DNA from: Actinomyces johnsonii
Lineage (GTDB): Bacteria > Actinomycetota > Actinomycetes > Actinomycetales > Actinomycetaceae
Reading direction: 5' to 3'
Assembly (NCBI RefSeq): GCF_006546835.1
Contig: NZ_VICB01000013.1
Location: 186,001 to 250,000, forward strand
DNA length: 64,000 nucleotides
Made by a program: the position numbers and the translations under genes. Of this stretch, positions 1 through 8,772 are shown piece by piece. Position 1 is the first letter of the stretch; the number at the start of each line of letters is the position of its first letter. The notes beneath the pieces are model-generated. The model had not been told where the DNA came from and ran no database searches. It saw only the letters and a program-made list of their open reading frames with translations.

Positions 1-2
1 AG

Positions 3-1304
3 GCCATTGCCCAGGCCGGAGCTGAAGCCGGCTCCCTCGCTGAGGAATACGACTCGTTACTGACCCGGCTTGAGTCGCTCGACGCCTGGAACCTGCCGGC
101 TCGACGGGCTGAGGCGCTCGCCGGGCTGGGACTGGGGCGCGTGGATACAGGCCGCCTTGTCTCCTCCCTGTCGCCGGGGCAACGGGGGAGGCTGGAGATC
201 GCCGCTCTGCTTCTTTCAGCCGCTCAGGCGCTGGTGCTCGACGAGCCCACCAACCACCTGGATGCCGGTAGCAGTAGCTACCTGAGCGAGATGATGGCGT
301 CATGGCCCGGACCGGTCCTGTTCTCCTCTCACGATCGTGCCTTCATCGACGAGGTGGCCACCGCCGTCGTCGACCTTGACACAGCGCCGTGGCAGGCACT
401 CGCCACCGCCTCCGGGGGCAGCGGCCCCATGGGTGCCTACCGGTGCACGGGACGATACAGCGACTACCTCGTGGAGAAGGCGCACGCCAGGTCGTCCCAC
501 CACAGTCTTCACCAGCGTCAGCAGGAGCAGCGGCGCAAGCTCGCGCGTCACCGTCGCGACTCCGAGATCGTTGGGCACAGCGGGGCAGCGCCCCGGACCG
601 AGGCCCGCATAGCCCGGAAGTTCTACGCCGACCGCGCCCAGCGCGTCTCCACCCGGCGCCAGACGCAGGACGACCGCCGGCTGGAGGCGCTCGCCAGTAC
701 CGAGGTGCGCAGGCCCCGCTCCTACGACCTGCAGCTGCGTCTGACTGAACCGGCGCCGCGAACAGGGATAGCGGTCTCGGCCCGGTCGGCTGCCGTACCC
801 GGGCGCCTTGCACCGGTCACGGTCGACGTCATGGCAGGCGAGCACCTGCTGGTCACCGGCGCCAATGGGAGCGGCAAGTCCACGCTTCTGACCTGGATGG
901 GTAGGCGGTCAGCACCCACGGAGGACTCCGTCGGCAGCCTCACGGTATCCGGTTCGGTGCTCTGGATACCCCAGCACCTGCCGAATCTCGGCGACCCTGG
1001 GGTGGATGAGAACGTGTGGACCAAGGGGATCGGGGACCGTGGCCGGGGAGCTCTGCACCCGCGCCTGTGGAACCGTCCCATCAGTGAGCTCTCCGACGGC
1101 AACCAGCGCCGCGTTCAGCTGGCCCTGGCCGCTGCTGCTGGGCCTGAGGTGCTTGTCGTCGACGAGCCCACGAACTACCTGGACCTGGACGCCCTCGAGA
1201 TGCTCGAGGCCGCTCTGAGGACATGGACGGGCACGCTCATCGTCGCCAGCCACGACCGCTGGCTCATTGAGCACTGGTGGGGGCGGCGGCTTCACCTTCG
1301 GTGA
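3..1304 (+). CDS. ABC-F family ATP-binding protein, 5' end outside window
   Basis: The reading frame is open from the first bases of the window, so the N-terminus is missing. Two ABC nucleotide-binding domains lie on one chain without membrane segments, which is the ABC-F layout. The visible end of domain 1 has a signature-like SLSPGQRGR and a Walker B reading LVLDEPTNHLD. Domain 2 has Walker A GANGSGKST, signature LSDGNQRR, Walker B VLVVDEPTNYLD and the switch histidine in ASHDR. The charged Arg/Gln/Lys-rich stretch between the domains fits the interdomain linker that reaches the ribosomal P-site/exit region in this family. Known roles are translation-factor or ribosome-protection (antibiotic resistance) functions; which applies here cannot be told. 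No convincing terminator follows. Confidence 0.88.
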   Translation, partial: AIAQAGAEAGSLAEEYDSLLTRLESLDAWNLPARRAEALAGLGLGRVDTGRLVSSLSPGQRGRLEIAALLLSAAQALVLDEPTNHLDAGSSSYLSEMMASWPGPVLFSSHDRAFIDEVATAVVDLDTAPWQALATASGGSGPMGAYRCTGRYSDYLVEKAHARSSHHSLHQRQQEQRRKLARHRRDSEIVGHSGAAPRTEARIARKFYADRAQRVSTRRQTQDDRRLEALASTEVRRPRSYDLQLRLTEPAPRTGIAVSARSAAVPGRLAPVTVDVMAGEHLLVTGANGSGKSTLLTWMGRRSAPTEDSVGSLTVSGSVLWIPQHLPNLGDPGVDENVWTKGIGDRGRGALHPRLWNRPISELSDGNQRRVQLALAAAAGPEVLVVDEPTNYLDLDALEMLEAALRTWTGTLIVASHDRWLIEHWWGRRLHLR

Positions 1305-1346
1305 GCCAGCCGGGTCCTGTGGACCTGAGCAGCTCTTTTACCCGTA

Positions 1347-1378
1347 TTGACACTGTTCCCAGGCGGCCCAAGTAGGGT
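1347..1378 (+). promoter_or_regulatory. Candidate leaderless promoter of the metallo-hydrolase gene
   Basis: TTGACA at 1347-1352 and TAGGGT at 1373-1378. The -10 box ends 6 bases before the ATG at 1385, so transcription would begin at or beside the start codon. The 20-base spacer is long for a -35/-10 pair, so the -35 assignment is weak. No Shine-Dalgarno sequence is visible. Confidence 0.5.
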
Positions 1379-1384
1379 GGGGGC

Positions 1385-2197
1385 ATGATCTTGGAGCGCA
1401 CCATCGCACCCGTGTTCGCAGCCAACTGCTACGTGCTGGCCGCGGGCCCGGGTGAGCCCGCCCTCGTCGTCGATCCGGGAGCCGGTTCTGTCCGCGGAGC
1501 TCTGGCCCTTCTGCGATCCAACCGCCTCACCCTGGGCGCGATCCTGCTCACCCATGGTCACGCCGACCACGTGTGGGACACCCAGGCCCTCATTGAGGCC
1601 GCCCACAGCGAGGGGCTGCTCGCCAGCGACGACACCGTCGACGTGCCGGTCTACATTCCCGAGCCTGACCGGTACCGGCTCGAGGAGCCCGACATCACCA
1701 CCGGCATCAGCGCCAACGGCATGACCTTCACCGACATGGCCGGCACCCCGTGGAGGCAGCCGGCGGACATCCGCCTCTTCCCCGGAGACGGTTTCTCCCG
1801 CGCCGTCGAGCTCGTCTCCGGCATCGCCCTGCGGGCGGTCCCCGCACCGGGCCACTCGGAGGGCTCCACCCTGTTCTTCTTCGAGGCCCGCCTGGTCGAC
1901 AATGCCCTGCTCTACGAAGCCGAGGTCATCGAGGACGACCCCTGCGCCGCCGAGGAGCACGCCTACCTCATGGCCCTCGGTGGTGACGTCATCTTCAAGG
2001 GATCCGTGGGTCGTACCGACCTGCCCGGCGGAGACCAGGTACAGATGCTCGCAACCCTGCGGTTCCTGGCCACCGCCATCGACCCGGCCACGATCCTGCT
2101 GCCCGGGCACGGTGCGGTGACCACCATGGAGCACGAGCACCACGGCAACCCCTACCTCGCCGAGGCCAAGATCCGCGGGGGAGACCTCAAGGCCTGA
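1385..2197 (+). CDS. MBL-fold metallo-hydrolase (glyoxalase II-like)
   Basis: A 270-residue metallo-beta-lactamase-fold hydrolase. The zinc motif THGHADH (HxHxDH) is near residue 60, a later PGHSEG supplies the next metal histidine, and GHG near the C-terminus supplies the last. The protein starts like glyoxalase-II/YcbL-type proteins (NCYVL, then VVDPGA), so a thioester such as S-lactoylglutathione or a mycothiol equivalent is a plausible substrate, but this is inference. There is no signal peptide, so it should be cytosolic. The ATG at 1385 sits 6 bases after a TAGGGT box, suggesting a leaderless mRNA. It lies 82 bases before hisS, the same arrangement seen in many actinobacteria. Confidence 0.9.
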   Translation: MILERTIAPVFAANCYVLAAGPGEPALVVDPGAGSVRGALALLRSNRLTLGAILLTHGHADHVWDTQALIEAAHSEGLLASDDTVDVPVYIPEPDRYRLEEPDITTGISANGMTFTDMAGTPWRQPADIRLFPGDGFSRAVELVSGIALRAVPAPGHSEGSTLFFFEARLVDNALLYEAEVIEDDPCAAEEHAYLMALGGDVIFKGSVGRTDLPGGDQVQMLATLRFLATAIDPATILLPGHGAVTTMEHEHHGNPYLAEAKIRGGDLKA

Positions 2198-2279
2198 CAA
2201 GGTGCGACCGGCATCGCCTCGGCTCCCCCAGGGGCGGACGGTGCCTCGCCGCGCCGCCCGTCATGACACAATGCGGTCC

Positions 2280-3680
2280 ATGGCACAGGTACGACAAGCT
2301 CTCTCCTCACTGTCCGGCTTTCCCGAGTGGCTCCCCGCGGGCCGCATCGTCGAGCAGCACTTCGTCGACATCCTGCGCCGCACCTTCGAGCTCCACGGAT
2401 TCAGCGGTATCGAGACCCGCGCCGTCGAGCCGCTGGTCGAGCTCACGAAGAAGGGCGAGACCTCCAAGGAGGTCTACCTCCTCAACCGCCTGCAAGCCGA
2501 CCCCGGCGAGTCCGAGGCCGATACGGACCCGCGCAAGCAGCTGGGCCTTCACTTCGACCTGACCGTCCCCTTCGCCCGCTACGTCGTCGACAACGCCGGG
2601 CTGCTCGCTTTTCCCTTCAAGCGCTACCAGATCCAGAAGGTTTGGCGCGGAGAGCGCCCCCAGGAGGGGCGTTTCCGCGAGTTCATCCAGGCCGACATCG
2701 ATATCGTCGGCGACGGCTCCTTGCCGCTCTACCACGACGTCGAGGTCCCCCTCATCATGCACGAGGCACTCAGCGCCCTGCCGATCCCACCGGTCACCAT
2801 CCACGTCTCCAACCGCAAGGTGGCCCAAGGCTTCTACCAGTCCATCGGCATCGGCTCCGACCTGCTCATCGAGGTCCTGCGCGTCGTCGACAAGCTCGAC
2901 AAGATCGGGCCGGAGAAGGTGGCGGCCGAACTCACCTTGAGCGTCGGCGCGAGCGCGCAGCAGGCGGCACAGGCCCTCGGGCTCGCCGCCATCACCGGAA
3001 CTGATGGACAGGACGTCTCTGACCAGGTTCTGCGGGCATTGGGCGGGGCCGAGCCCACCGGTCTCCTGGAGGAGGGCCTGACCGAGCTGACCGCCCTGCT
3101 GGAGGTCGCCGGTCGGCGCCGCCCCGGCGCCGTCATCGCCGACCTCAAGATCGCCCGCGGGCTGGACTACTACACCGGCACCGTCTACGAATCCTTCATG
3201 GCCGGCCATGAGGACCTCGGCTCGGTGTGCTCCGGCGGCCGCTACGACTCCCTGGCCACCAACGGCAAACGCACCTTCCCCGGCGTGGGCATCTCGATCG
3301 GCCTGTCGCGGCTCCTGGCCCGCGTCATCGGCGAGGGACTCGTGGAGATCAGCCGCCCCGTGCCCACGGTGGTGCTGGTGGCGGTCACCGACGAGGCCCA
3401 CCGCTCCGCCTCCGACGCGATAGCCGACACGCTGCGAGCCCGCGGCATCAGTGCCGATGTCGCCCCCAGCGCAGCCAAGTTCGGCAAGCAGATCAAGGCC
3501 GCCGACAAGCGCTCCATCCCCTTCGTGTGGTTCCCGGGGGCCGACGGCGGGCCCGACTCGGTCAAGGACATCCGCTCCGGCGAACAAGTCGAGGCCGACG
3601 CCGCTGCCTGGCAGCCGCCGGGCGACGACGCCGCTCCACGGATCACGGCTCGCCTCAGCGGAGCCGACTCAGCCTCATGA
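2280..3680 (+). CDS. hisS: Histidyl-tRNA synthetase
   Basis: Class II aminoacyl-tRNA synthetase that charges tRNA-His; 466 residues from the chosen start. The N-terminal class II core carries motif 2 around KVWRGERPQEGRFREF. The HisRS-specific RGLDYYTGTVYE and the motif 3 region SVCSGGRYDSL...GVGISIGLSRL are present, followed by the C-terminal anticodon-binding domain. The frame is open further upstream to 2202, but the usual HisRS N-terminus (Ala-Leu-Ser-Gly-Phe) begins just after the ATG at 2280. An ACAAT-like -10 box (CACAAT, 2267-2272) lies 7 bases before this ATG, compatible with a leaderless start. Its stop overlaps the next gene by ATGA. Confidence 0.96.
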   Translation: MAQVRQALSSLSGFPEWLPAGRIVEQHFVDILRRTFELHGFSGIETRAVEPLVELTKKGETSKEVYLLNRLQADPGESEADTDPRKQLGLHFDLTVPFARYVVDNAGLLAFPFKRYQIQKVWRGERPQEGRFREFIQADIDIVGDGSLPLYHDVEVPLIMHEALSALPIPPVTIHVSNRKVAQGFYQSIGIGSDLLIEVLRVVDKLDKIGPEKVAAELTLSVGASAQQAAQALGLAAITGTDGQDVSDQVLRALGGAEPTGLLEEGLTELTALLEVAGRRRPGAVIADLKIARGLDYYTGTVYESFMAGHEDLGSVCSGGRYDSLATNGKRTFPGVGISIGLSRLLARVIGEGLVEISRPVPTVVLVAVTDEAHRSASDAIADTLRARGISADVAPSAAKFGKQIKAADKRSIPFVWFPGADGGPDSVKDIRSGEQVEADAAAWQPPGDDAAPRITARLSGADSAS

Positions 3681-5470
3681 CCGGGAGCCGGGCCGAGTCC
3701 AGCAGCACCCAGAAGGTCCAGGAGACGACCAGAGCGCTGTCCGCGTTGCGAGACAGCCTGGCCGCCTTGTCGATGCCCTACGTCCTGCAGGGGACGGCGG
3801 CCGCCTCGGACAGGGCCACGCTCACCCGAGACCAGCTCGGCGACTACATCCTGCCGCGCCTGGCCAGCCTGGACGCGCCGCTGCTGGTCGTCGTCGGCGG
3901 CTCGACCGGAGCGGGCAAGTCGACCCTCGTCTCCTCGCTCGTGCGCCGGCACGTGGCCAGGGCATCTGCAATCCGCCCCACCACGCGCCGCCCCCTGCTG
4001 TTGCACGCGCCGACGGACGCCGCCTGGTTCGACACCGACCGGGTCCTGGGGTCCCTGTCGCGCCTGCGCGTGGACCCCGACGCTCCCGCGAGCCCGCCCA
4101 CCGACCACACACCTAGGGAACTCGAGCTGCGCTCCTGCCAGGAGCTGCCCGAGGGACTGGCGATCGTGGACGCTCCCGACGTCGACTCCGTGGTCGAGGA
4201 CAACCGGGACCTGGCCGCCACTCTCCTGGCGGGCGCAGACCTGTGGATCTTCGTCACCACGGCGGCGCGTTACGCCGACGCCATCCCCTGGGAGCACCTG
4301 CGTGCCGCGGCGCAGCGACACATCACGACCGCCATCGTCCTGGACCGGGTGCCGGCCGGTGCGGAGAGTGAGGTGGAGGCCGACCTGCGGCGCCGGCTCG
4401 CGGCCTCAGGGCTGGGGGAAGCCCCCGTCTTCGCCATCCCGGAAACGCCTCTGGACGACGACGGATTCCTGCCCGAGTCCTGCGTCTCCCCGGTGCGCCA
4501 ATGGCTGGGGGCGTTGGCCTCCGACGCAGCGGCCCGCCAGGACATCGCCCACCGCAGCCTCACCGGCGCCATTGATGCCGTTCTGGCGCAGAGCGAACTG
4601 CTCGCCGTCGAGTTGGACTCCCAGGAGGCCGAGTACGCCGAGCTCCGCCGCGCCGCCACCTCCGAGCACGACGAAGCACTGGAGCGCGTCATCGAGGCCA
4701 CCGAGGACGGCTCCATGCTGCACGGCGAGGTGCTGGCCCGCTGGCAGGAGTTCGTGGGAACCGGTGACCTCTTCCGGTCCTTGGAGGTCCAGGTCAGCCG
4801 GGTACGAGACCGCATCACCTCTCTTCTAAGGGGACGCCCGGCGCCGGCCAAGCGCGTCGAGCAGGCCATCGGCTCCTCCCTGGTCGAGCTCCTCGTCGCC
4901 GAGTCCCAACGGGCCTGCCTGGCCACAGAACGCTCCTGGCGACGCGCCGGCACATCCCAACAGGCCCTCAACCGTGCTCTGGCGGAGGTGCCCACCCAGA
5001 CCGGTCTGGAGGTCATCGCCGCGGCTCTCGTCCACGACTGGCAACGAGAGGTGCTCACGCTCATCCGGACGGAGGGGGCCGACAAGCGGCTCACCGCCAG
5101 GCTGCTGTCCTTGGGGGTCAACGGCGCCGGCGTCGTCCTCATGATCCTCGTCTTCGCTCATACCGGCGGTCTGACCGGGGGAGAGGTGGGCATCGCAGGA
5201 GGTACCGCCATTCTGGCCCAACGCGTCCTGGAGGCCGTCTTCGGAGATCAGGCGATGCGCGGTATGACCAGGAGAGCCCGAGAGGACCTCACCAAGCGCG
5301 CCACCGCTTTGTTCGCCAACCAGGCGAAGTGCTTCACAGGCGCCCTTCCGGAACCGGCGCCCAGTGCGGATACGTTGCGAGAGCAGCTCCAGACCTGCCA
5401 GAAGGATGCGAGCGCCCTGCGTGCCACGGCCGTCCCCAGCCGTCGGCCCGCCGGGAGGAGGACTCGGTGA
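3677..5470 (+). CDS. Dynamin-like membrane GTPase, first of a coupled pair
   Basis: 597 residues. A P-loop GGSTGAGKST at about 74-83 is followed by DAPD (165-168) as the G3 motif. The usual NKxD is replaced by LDRV. A long helical middle region, rich in Glu/Arg, leads to a hydrophobic hairpin (VLMILVFAHTGGLTGGEVGI region) near residue 490-520 and a basic tail. A G-domain, helical stalk and membrane hairpin is the bacterial dynamin-like/YfjP-type layout; actinobacterial examples occur as adjacent pairs (DynA/DynB in Streptomyces, IniA/IniC in mycobacteria) that remodel or protect membranes. That assignment is by architecture, not detailed homology. The start is the ATG in the ATGA overlap with hisS, although the frame is open further upstream. 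It overlaps the next gene by GTGA. Confidence 0.75.
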   Translation: MTGSRAESSSTQKVQETTRALSALRDSLAALSMPYVLQGTAAASDRATLTRDQLGDYILPRLASLDAPLLVVVGGSTGAGKSTLVSSLVRRHVARASAIRPTTRRPLLLHAPTDAAWFDTDRVLGSLSRLRVDPDAPASPPTDHTPRELELRSCQELPEGLAIVDAPDVDSVVEDNRDLAATLLAGADLWIFVTTAARYADAIPWEHLRAAAQRHITTAIVLDRVPAGAESEVEADLRRRLAASGLGEAPVFAIPETPLDDDGFLPESCVSPVRQWLGALASDAAARQDIAHRSLTGAIDAVLAQSELLAVELDSQEAEYAELRRAATSEHDEALERVIEATEDGSMLHGEVLARWQEFVGTGDLFRSLEVQVSRVRDRITSLLRGRPAPAKRVEQAIGSSLVELLVAESQRACLATERSWRRAGTSQQALNRALAEVPTQTGLEVIAAALVHDWQREVLTLIRTEGADKRLTARLLSLGVNGAGVVLMILVFAHTGGLTGGEVGIAGGTAILAQRVLEAVFGDQAMRGMTRRAREDLTKRATALFANQAKCFTGALPEPAPSADTLREQLQTCQKDASALRATAVPSRRPAGRRTR

Positions 5471-7185
5471 CGACCGACCATGCCGACGCCCCCGGTCTTA
5501 CTGCAATCCTCGAGGGGCTGGAGCAGGCCGTCGGCCTGGGCGAGCAGCTCGGCATGCATGCCGAGCTCGTTCGGGCCCGAGACGTCCTCGCACAGATCTC
5601 CCACCGCAGGCGCCTCGCGCCGGAGACCACAGTGGCGGCTCTTCTGGGCGCTACCGGATCGGGCAAGTCCAGCCTCACCAATGCCCTGACCGGCACCGAG
5701 GTGACCCGCACCGCTCGCATTCGCCCGACCACTACCCGGCCCATCGCCGTCGTGCCTGACACCGCCGCGGGGGCGACAGAGCTGCTGGACTGGCTCGCCA
5801 TCGACCAGCGGGTGCGCGTCGATGGAAGCTGGGCGCCGGGCGAGGCCACCGTGCTGGTCGACCTGCCCGATATCGACTCCGACGAGCCCTCGCACCGAGC
5901 CATCGCGGAGCGCATGGCGGGTAAGGTCGACGTTCTGGTGTGGGTCCTCGATCCTGAAAAGTACGCCGATGGCGTCGTCCATCGCGACTTCCTCATCCCC
6001 ATGGCTGCGCATGCCGAGGTCATGGTCGTCGCCCTCAATCAGGTGGACCGGCTCGATGCGGACAGCCGTGACGCCGTGGTGACGGATCTGAGGCGAATCC
6101 TTGACCGCGAGGGGCTAGGAAGCGCTTCGGTCGTGCCCGTCAGCGCCCGCACCGGCGAGGGCGTTGAGACTCTGGCACGCACCGTGGCCCAGGTGGCCTC
6201 TGATCGTCTGGCCAGCGCTCGTAGTCTTGCCGCCCATGCCCAGCGGGCCGCCAGGGAGCTGGCGGACCGGACGGGGCTGATGTCCTTGGCTCTTCCAACT
6301 GTCGGCGAGAGGCCACCTGAAGGGGGCCGGATTCGGCAAGATCGGCAGGATCAGCAGTCCCTGACCGCTCTCAGACGGGCGGCTGCGAGCGTCGCCGGCG
6401 TCGACCTCGTCGCGCGGGCCGTGGAAGAATCCGACCGGCACCGGGCGCACACCTGGGTGGGCTGGTTCTGGCTGCGGTGGATCGAGCACCTGCGACGCGA
6501 CCCGTTGCGGGCGCTCCACCTTGGAATCGGGCGCCCGTCCTCCCCGGCGTCCGAAGGCGTCGACGATCCCGACTCCGGTCAAAGGCGGGGTACGCCGGAC
6601 CTCGGCTCTCTTCCGCCGGCCGGACCCGCGGCAACCGGAAACCTGCGCAACACCGCCCACGTCTACGCCCTGACGGCCTGTTCCGGGCTGCCGGGAGACC
6701 TGGCGGCGCAAGCCGTTCTCCGCAGCGACGAGCGCGCCGAGAACCTCGCCGCCCCCTTGGAGCTGGCGGTGTCGGCGGTGGATTACGGAGCATGGATGCG
6801 CCCGGCTTGGTGGGCCGTGGCCAACCTGCTGCAGTGGGTGACCGCATTGACCGCGCTGATCGGTGGGCTGTGGCTGGTGGCGATCCACGTACTGGAGGAC
6901 TATCTCCTCCTCATCAGCATCGACGTCCCCCGCTGGGGAAAAGTTCCCTGGCCCACCATCCTCCTGCTCGGCGGCCTGCTGATCGGGCTGGCGCTGGCCG
7001 GTCTGGGCTTGTTCCTGGCCCGTGTCCAGGCTGGGCACCACGGCAAGCAGGTCGCTCACCGCCTGCGCCGGGCCACCGATGAGGTCGTTGACACCGAGCT
7101 CGTCAAGCCGCTCAGGACCGAGACGTGCCGGTGGGCGCAGCTCGCGCAGATTCTGAACCGAATCACCTCGACCGACATCAGTTGA
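5467..7185 (+). CDS. Dynamin-like membrane GTPase, second of a coupled pair
   Basis: 572 residues from the GTG in the GTGA overlap with the preceding GTPase. Motifs are a P-loop GATGSGKSS at 61-69, conserved IRPTTTRP (the switch I region, shared with the partner's IRPTTRRP), G3 DLPD at 132-135 and a complete G4 NQVD at 191-194. The C-terminal half has two strong membrane segments (WVTALTALIGGLWLVAIHVL and ILLLGGLLIGLALAGLGLFL) and a short cytosolic tail. The partner lacks a canonical G4 motif while this copy keeps it, so the two probably work as a hetero-oligomer (inference). The shared switch sequence suggests the pair arose by duplication. Confidence 0.75.
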   Translation: MTTDHADAPGLTAILEGLEQAVGLGEQLGMHAELVRARDVLAQISHRRRLAPETTVAALLGATGSGKSSLTNALTGTEVTRTARIRPTTTRPIAVVPDTAAGATELLDWLAIDQRVRVDGSWAPGEATVLVDLPDIDSDEPSHRAIAERMAGKVDVLVWVLDPEKYADGVVHRDFLIPMAAHAEVMVVALNQVDRLDADSRDAVVTDLRRILDREGLGSASVVPVSARTGEGVETLARTVAQVASDRLASARSLAAHAQRAARELADRTGLMSLALPTVGERPPEGGRIRQDRQDQQSLTALRRAAASVAGVDLVARAVEESDRHRAHTWVGWFWLRWIEHLRRDPLRALHLGIGRPSSPASEGVDDPDSGQRRGTPDLGSLPPAGPAATGNLRNTAHVYALTACSGLPGDLAAQAVLRSDERAENLAAPLELAVSAVDYGAWMRPAWWAVANLLQWVTALTALIGGLWLVAIHVLEDYLLLISIDVPRWGKVPWPTILLLGGLLIGLALAGLGLFLARVQAGHHGKQVAHRLRRATDEVVDTELVKPLRTETCRWAQLAQILNRITSTDIS

Positions 7186-7215
7186 CACCATTCTGCACCA
7201 TCAGATCCCGCACTC

Positions 7216-7276
7216 AATGTCATGGTGGTGTCATAATGGCTAGACGGAATCAATCAATGATGTCAAAATGATGTCA
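7216..7276 (+). promoter_or_regulatory. Tandem TGTCA boxes, candidate ribbon-helix-helix operator
   Basis: Four TGTCA boxes lie at 7218, 7229, 7261 and 7272. Within each pair the spacing is exactly 11 bases, about one helical turn; the second pair is two copies of AATGATGTCA. A fifth, inverted TGACA occurs at 7183. A CATAAT box at 7233-7238 could be the -10. Arc/MetJ-type proteins bind such helically phased short repeats, and the downstream gene encodes one, so autoregulation is plausible (inference). Confidence 0.45.
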
Positions 7277-7878
7277 TGCATATGGATGCCTACATGGACA
7301 CCTTGCGTCGGACCCTCATGGAGACCTCGTCCCTGGGCGATGAGCGCACCCAGGAGGTCGCTCGTTCTCTCACCGCCGCGTTCGACCCGGCTCTACGGCT
7401 CGTGGCCCTGCAGATGCTCACAGACATCGCCGACGAGCTCAACAGTGAGCTCGATGATGCGCACGTGGCCGTCGTCATGGATGGCTCGACGCCCCACCTC
7501 CTGGTGACTCAGGCTTCGCCATCCTCCGAGCCGGGTTCGAATCACCCGCAGATGCCGGATCATTCAGCCGGGACTCCGGTATCCGAGGACGTACAGGAGG
7601 GACCAGAAATTCGTACGACGCTGCGTCTGCCCGAGTCCCTCAAGCGGCAGGTCGATGCCGCGGCCCGAGCTCAGGGGCGCTCGGTCAACGCCTGGCTCGT
7701 GGAGGCGGCCCGGCGCTCACTGGCAGCAGAAGCGTCGCCGTCGGACGTCCGAGCCGCTGGGCGCGAAACCTCCGGTGGTGCGAACAGCCGCGATGATGCG
7801 GAAGACCCCTTCGGTCGACCCGTCGATCCAGAAGGACGGCGAGCCTCGGGGTGGACGCTCAGGGGGTGGTTCGGCTGA
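7276..7878 (+). CDS. HicB-like protein with C-terminal ribbon-helix-helix domain
   Basis: 200 residues. The N-terminal 75 residues are a helical domain; 80-110 is a Pro/Ser-rich linker. Residues about 111-152 form an Arc/MetJ-type ribbon-helix-helix (IRTTLRLPESLKRQVDAAAR, then SVNAWLVEAARRSL), typical of proteins annotated as HicB-family antitoxins. No HicA-like toxin is adjacent. The next gene is a DUF4097 protein, a pairing seen in other actinobacteria, so a two-gene unit is more likely than a toxin-antitoxin module. The start at 7276 is the first ATG after the TGTCA repeats; the ATG at 7282 is an alternative. Confidence 0.7.
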   Translation: MHMDAYMDTLRRTLMETSSLGDERTQEVARSLTAAFDPALRLVALQMLTDIADELNSELDDAHVAVVMDGSTPHLLVTQASPSSEPGSNHPQMPDHSAGTPVSEDVQEGPEIRTTLRLPESLKRQVDAAARAQGRSVNAWLVEAARRSLAAEASPSDVRAAGRETSGGANSRDDAEDPFGRPVDPEGRRASGWTLRGWFG

Positions 7879-7993
7879 GCCGCACCGCCTGCGTCGCCGC
7901 GTCATCGATCCGCCCCGAGTCCACTCACCCGTCTGCCGCCGCCTCCATCTCAGTGCGGCCCATTGACCCCAACCGAGCCTGAGGAGACCACCC

Positions 7994-8728
7994 ATGCCGA
8001 TCTGGACCTTCGATCTTCCCAAGAACACTCAGCCCGGTCTCGTCCTGGACCTGTCCTCCCTGAGTGTGGTGACTGCTCCCGGAACAGGGCACACGATCAC
8101 CGTTGAGGCCGACGAGCTTCTCGAGCCCCTCCTGGACGTCACCGCCGACGGTGCGATCGTGACTGTCCGGCAGATCGCGCTCGTGGGGCGCGATCGATTC
8201 GTGGGACTCTGGCCATGGGGCCCGAAAGGCTCTCGGTTACGGGTGACGGTGCCGGAAGGTGCGCGCCTCGACGCCCGGATCGACGCCGGCTCGATCAACG
8301 CCGAACACCCTTGGGACCAGGTGCAGGTGCACGCCTCAGCGGGATCGATCCGACTGGGTGACTGCAAGAGTGCCCAGGTCCACGCCGACGCCGGCTCCAT
8401 CGTCATCGGGGCGCTCCATGACGGCAGTGTGCGGGCCCGGGCGGGCTCGGTGCGCATCCGGTCGACCACCGGCACAGTCTCGGCCTATACGGAGGCCGGC
8501 TCGGTCAAGGTTATCGAGGCGTATGAAGGATTCCTGGACCTGTCCAGTCAGCTGGGAACCGTGTCAGTGGGAGTCCCCCAGGGCACCGCGGTCCTGGCCG
8601 ACTGCCGTTCTGAGTTCGGTCAGGCGACGACCGATCTGCCTCGCCAGGACCACCCCGAGGCGCTCGAGCGACGCCTCGAGCTGCGTGCTCGTGCCCAGAT
8701 GGGGACCGTCCGGGTTCGTCGAGCCTGA
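7994..8728 (+). CDS. DUF4097-type beta-helix repeat protein
   Basis: 244 residues with a repeating pattern of short beta strands and Gly-Ser turns: DAGSIN, ASAGSIRLGD, ADAGSIVIG, RAGSVRIRS, TEAGSVKV and GTVSVG. This is the signature of the DUF4097 (adhesin-like) beta-helix family. There is no signal peptide or membrane segment, so it should be cytosolic. A GAGGAG ribosome binding site stands about 8 bases before the ATG. It follows the ribbon-helix-helix gene by 115 bases and is probably co-expressed with it. Biochemical function is unknown for the family. Confidence 0.8.
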   Translation: MPIWTFDLPKNTQPGLVLDLSSLSVVTAPGTGHTITVEADELLEPLLDVTADGAIVTVRQIALVGRDRFVGLWPWGPKGSRLRVTVPEGARLDARIDAGSINAEHPWDQVQVHASAGSIRLGDCKSAQVHADAGSIVIGALHDGSVRARAGSVRIRSTTGTVSAYTEAGSVKVIEAYEGFLDLSSQLGTVSVGVPQGTAVLADCRSEFGQATTDLPRQDHPEALERRLELRARAQMGTVRVRRA

Positions 8729-8772
8729 AAGGTGCGAACGCCGATCCGGTCCCCGTCCAGCGCTCGAGCGGA

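Noticed and set aside
7532-7548. Perfect tRNA T-arm-like hairpin (CGGGT, TCGAATC loop, ACCCG)
   Set aside because: It lies inside the ribbon-helix-helix gene and no acceptor, D or anticodon arms flank it. No tRNA and no sign of an attachment site.
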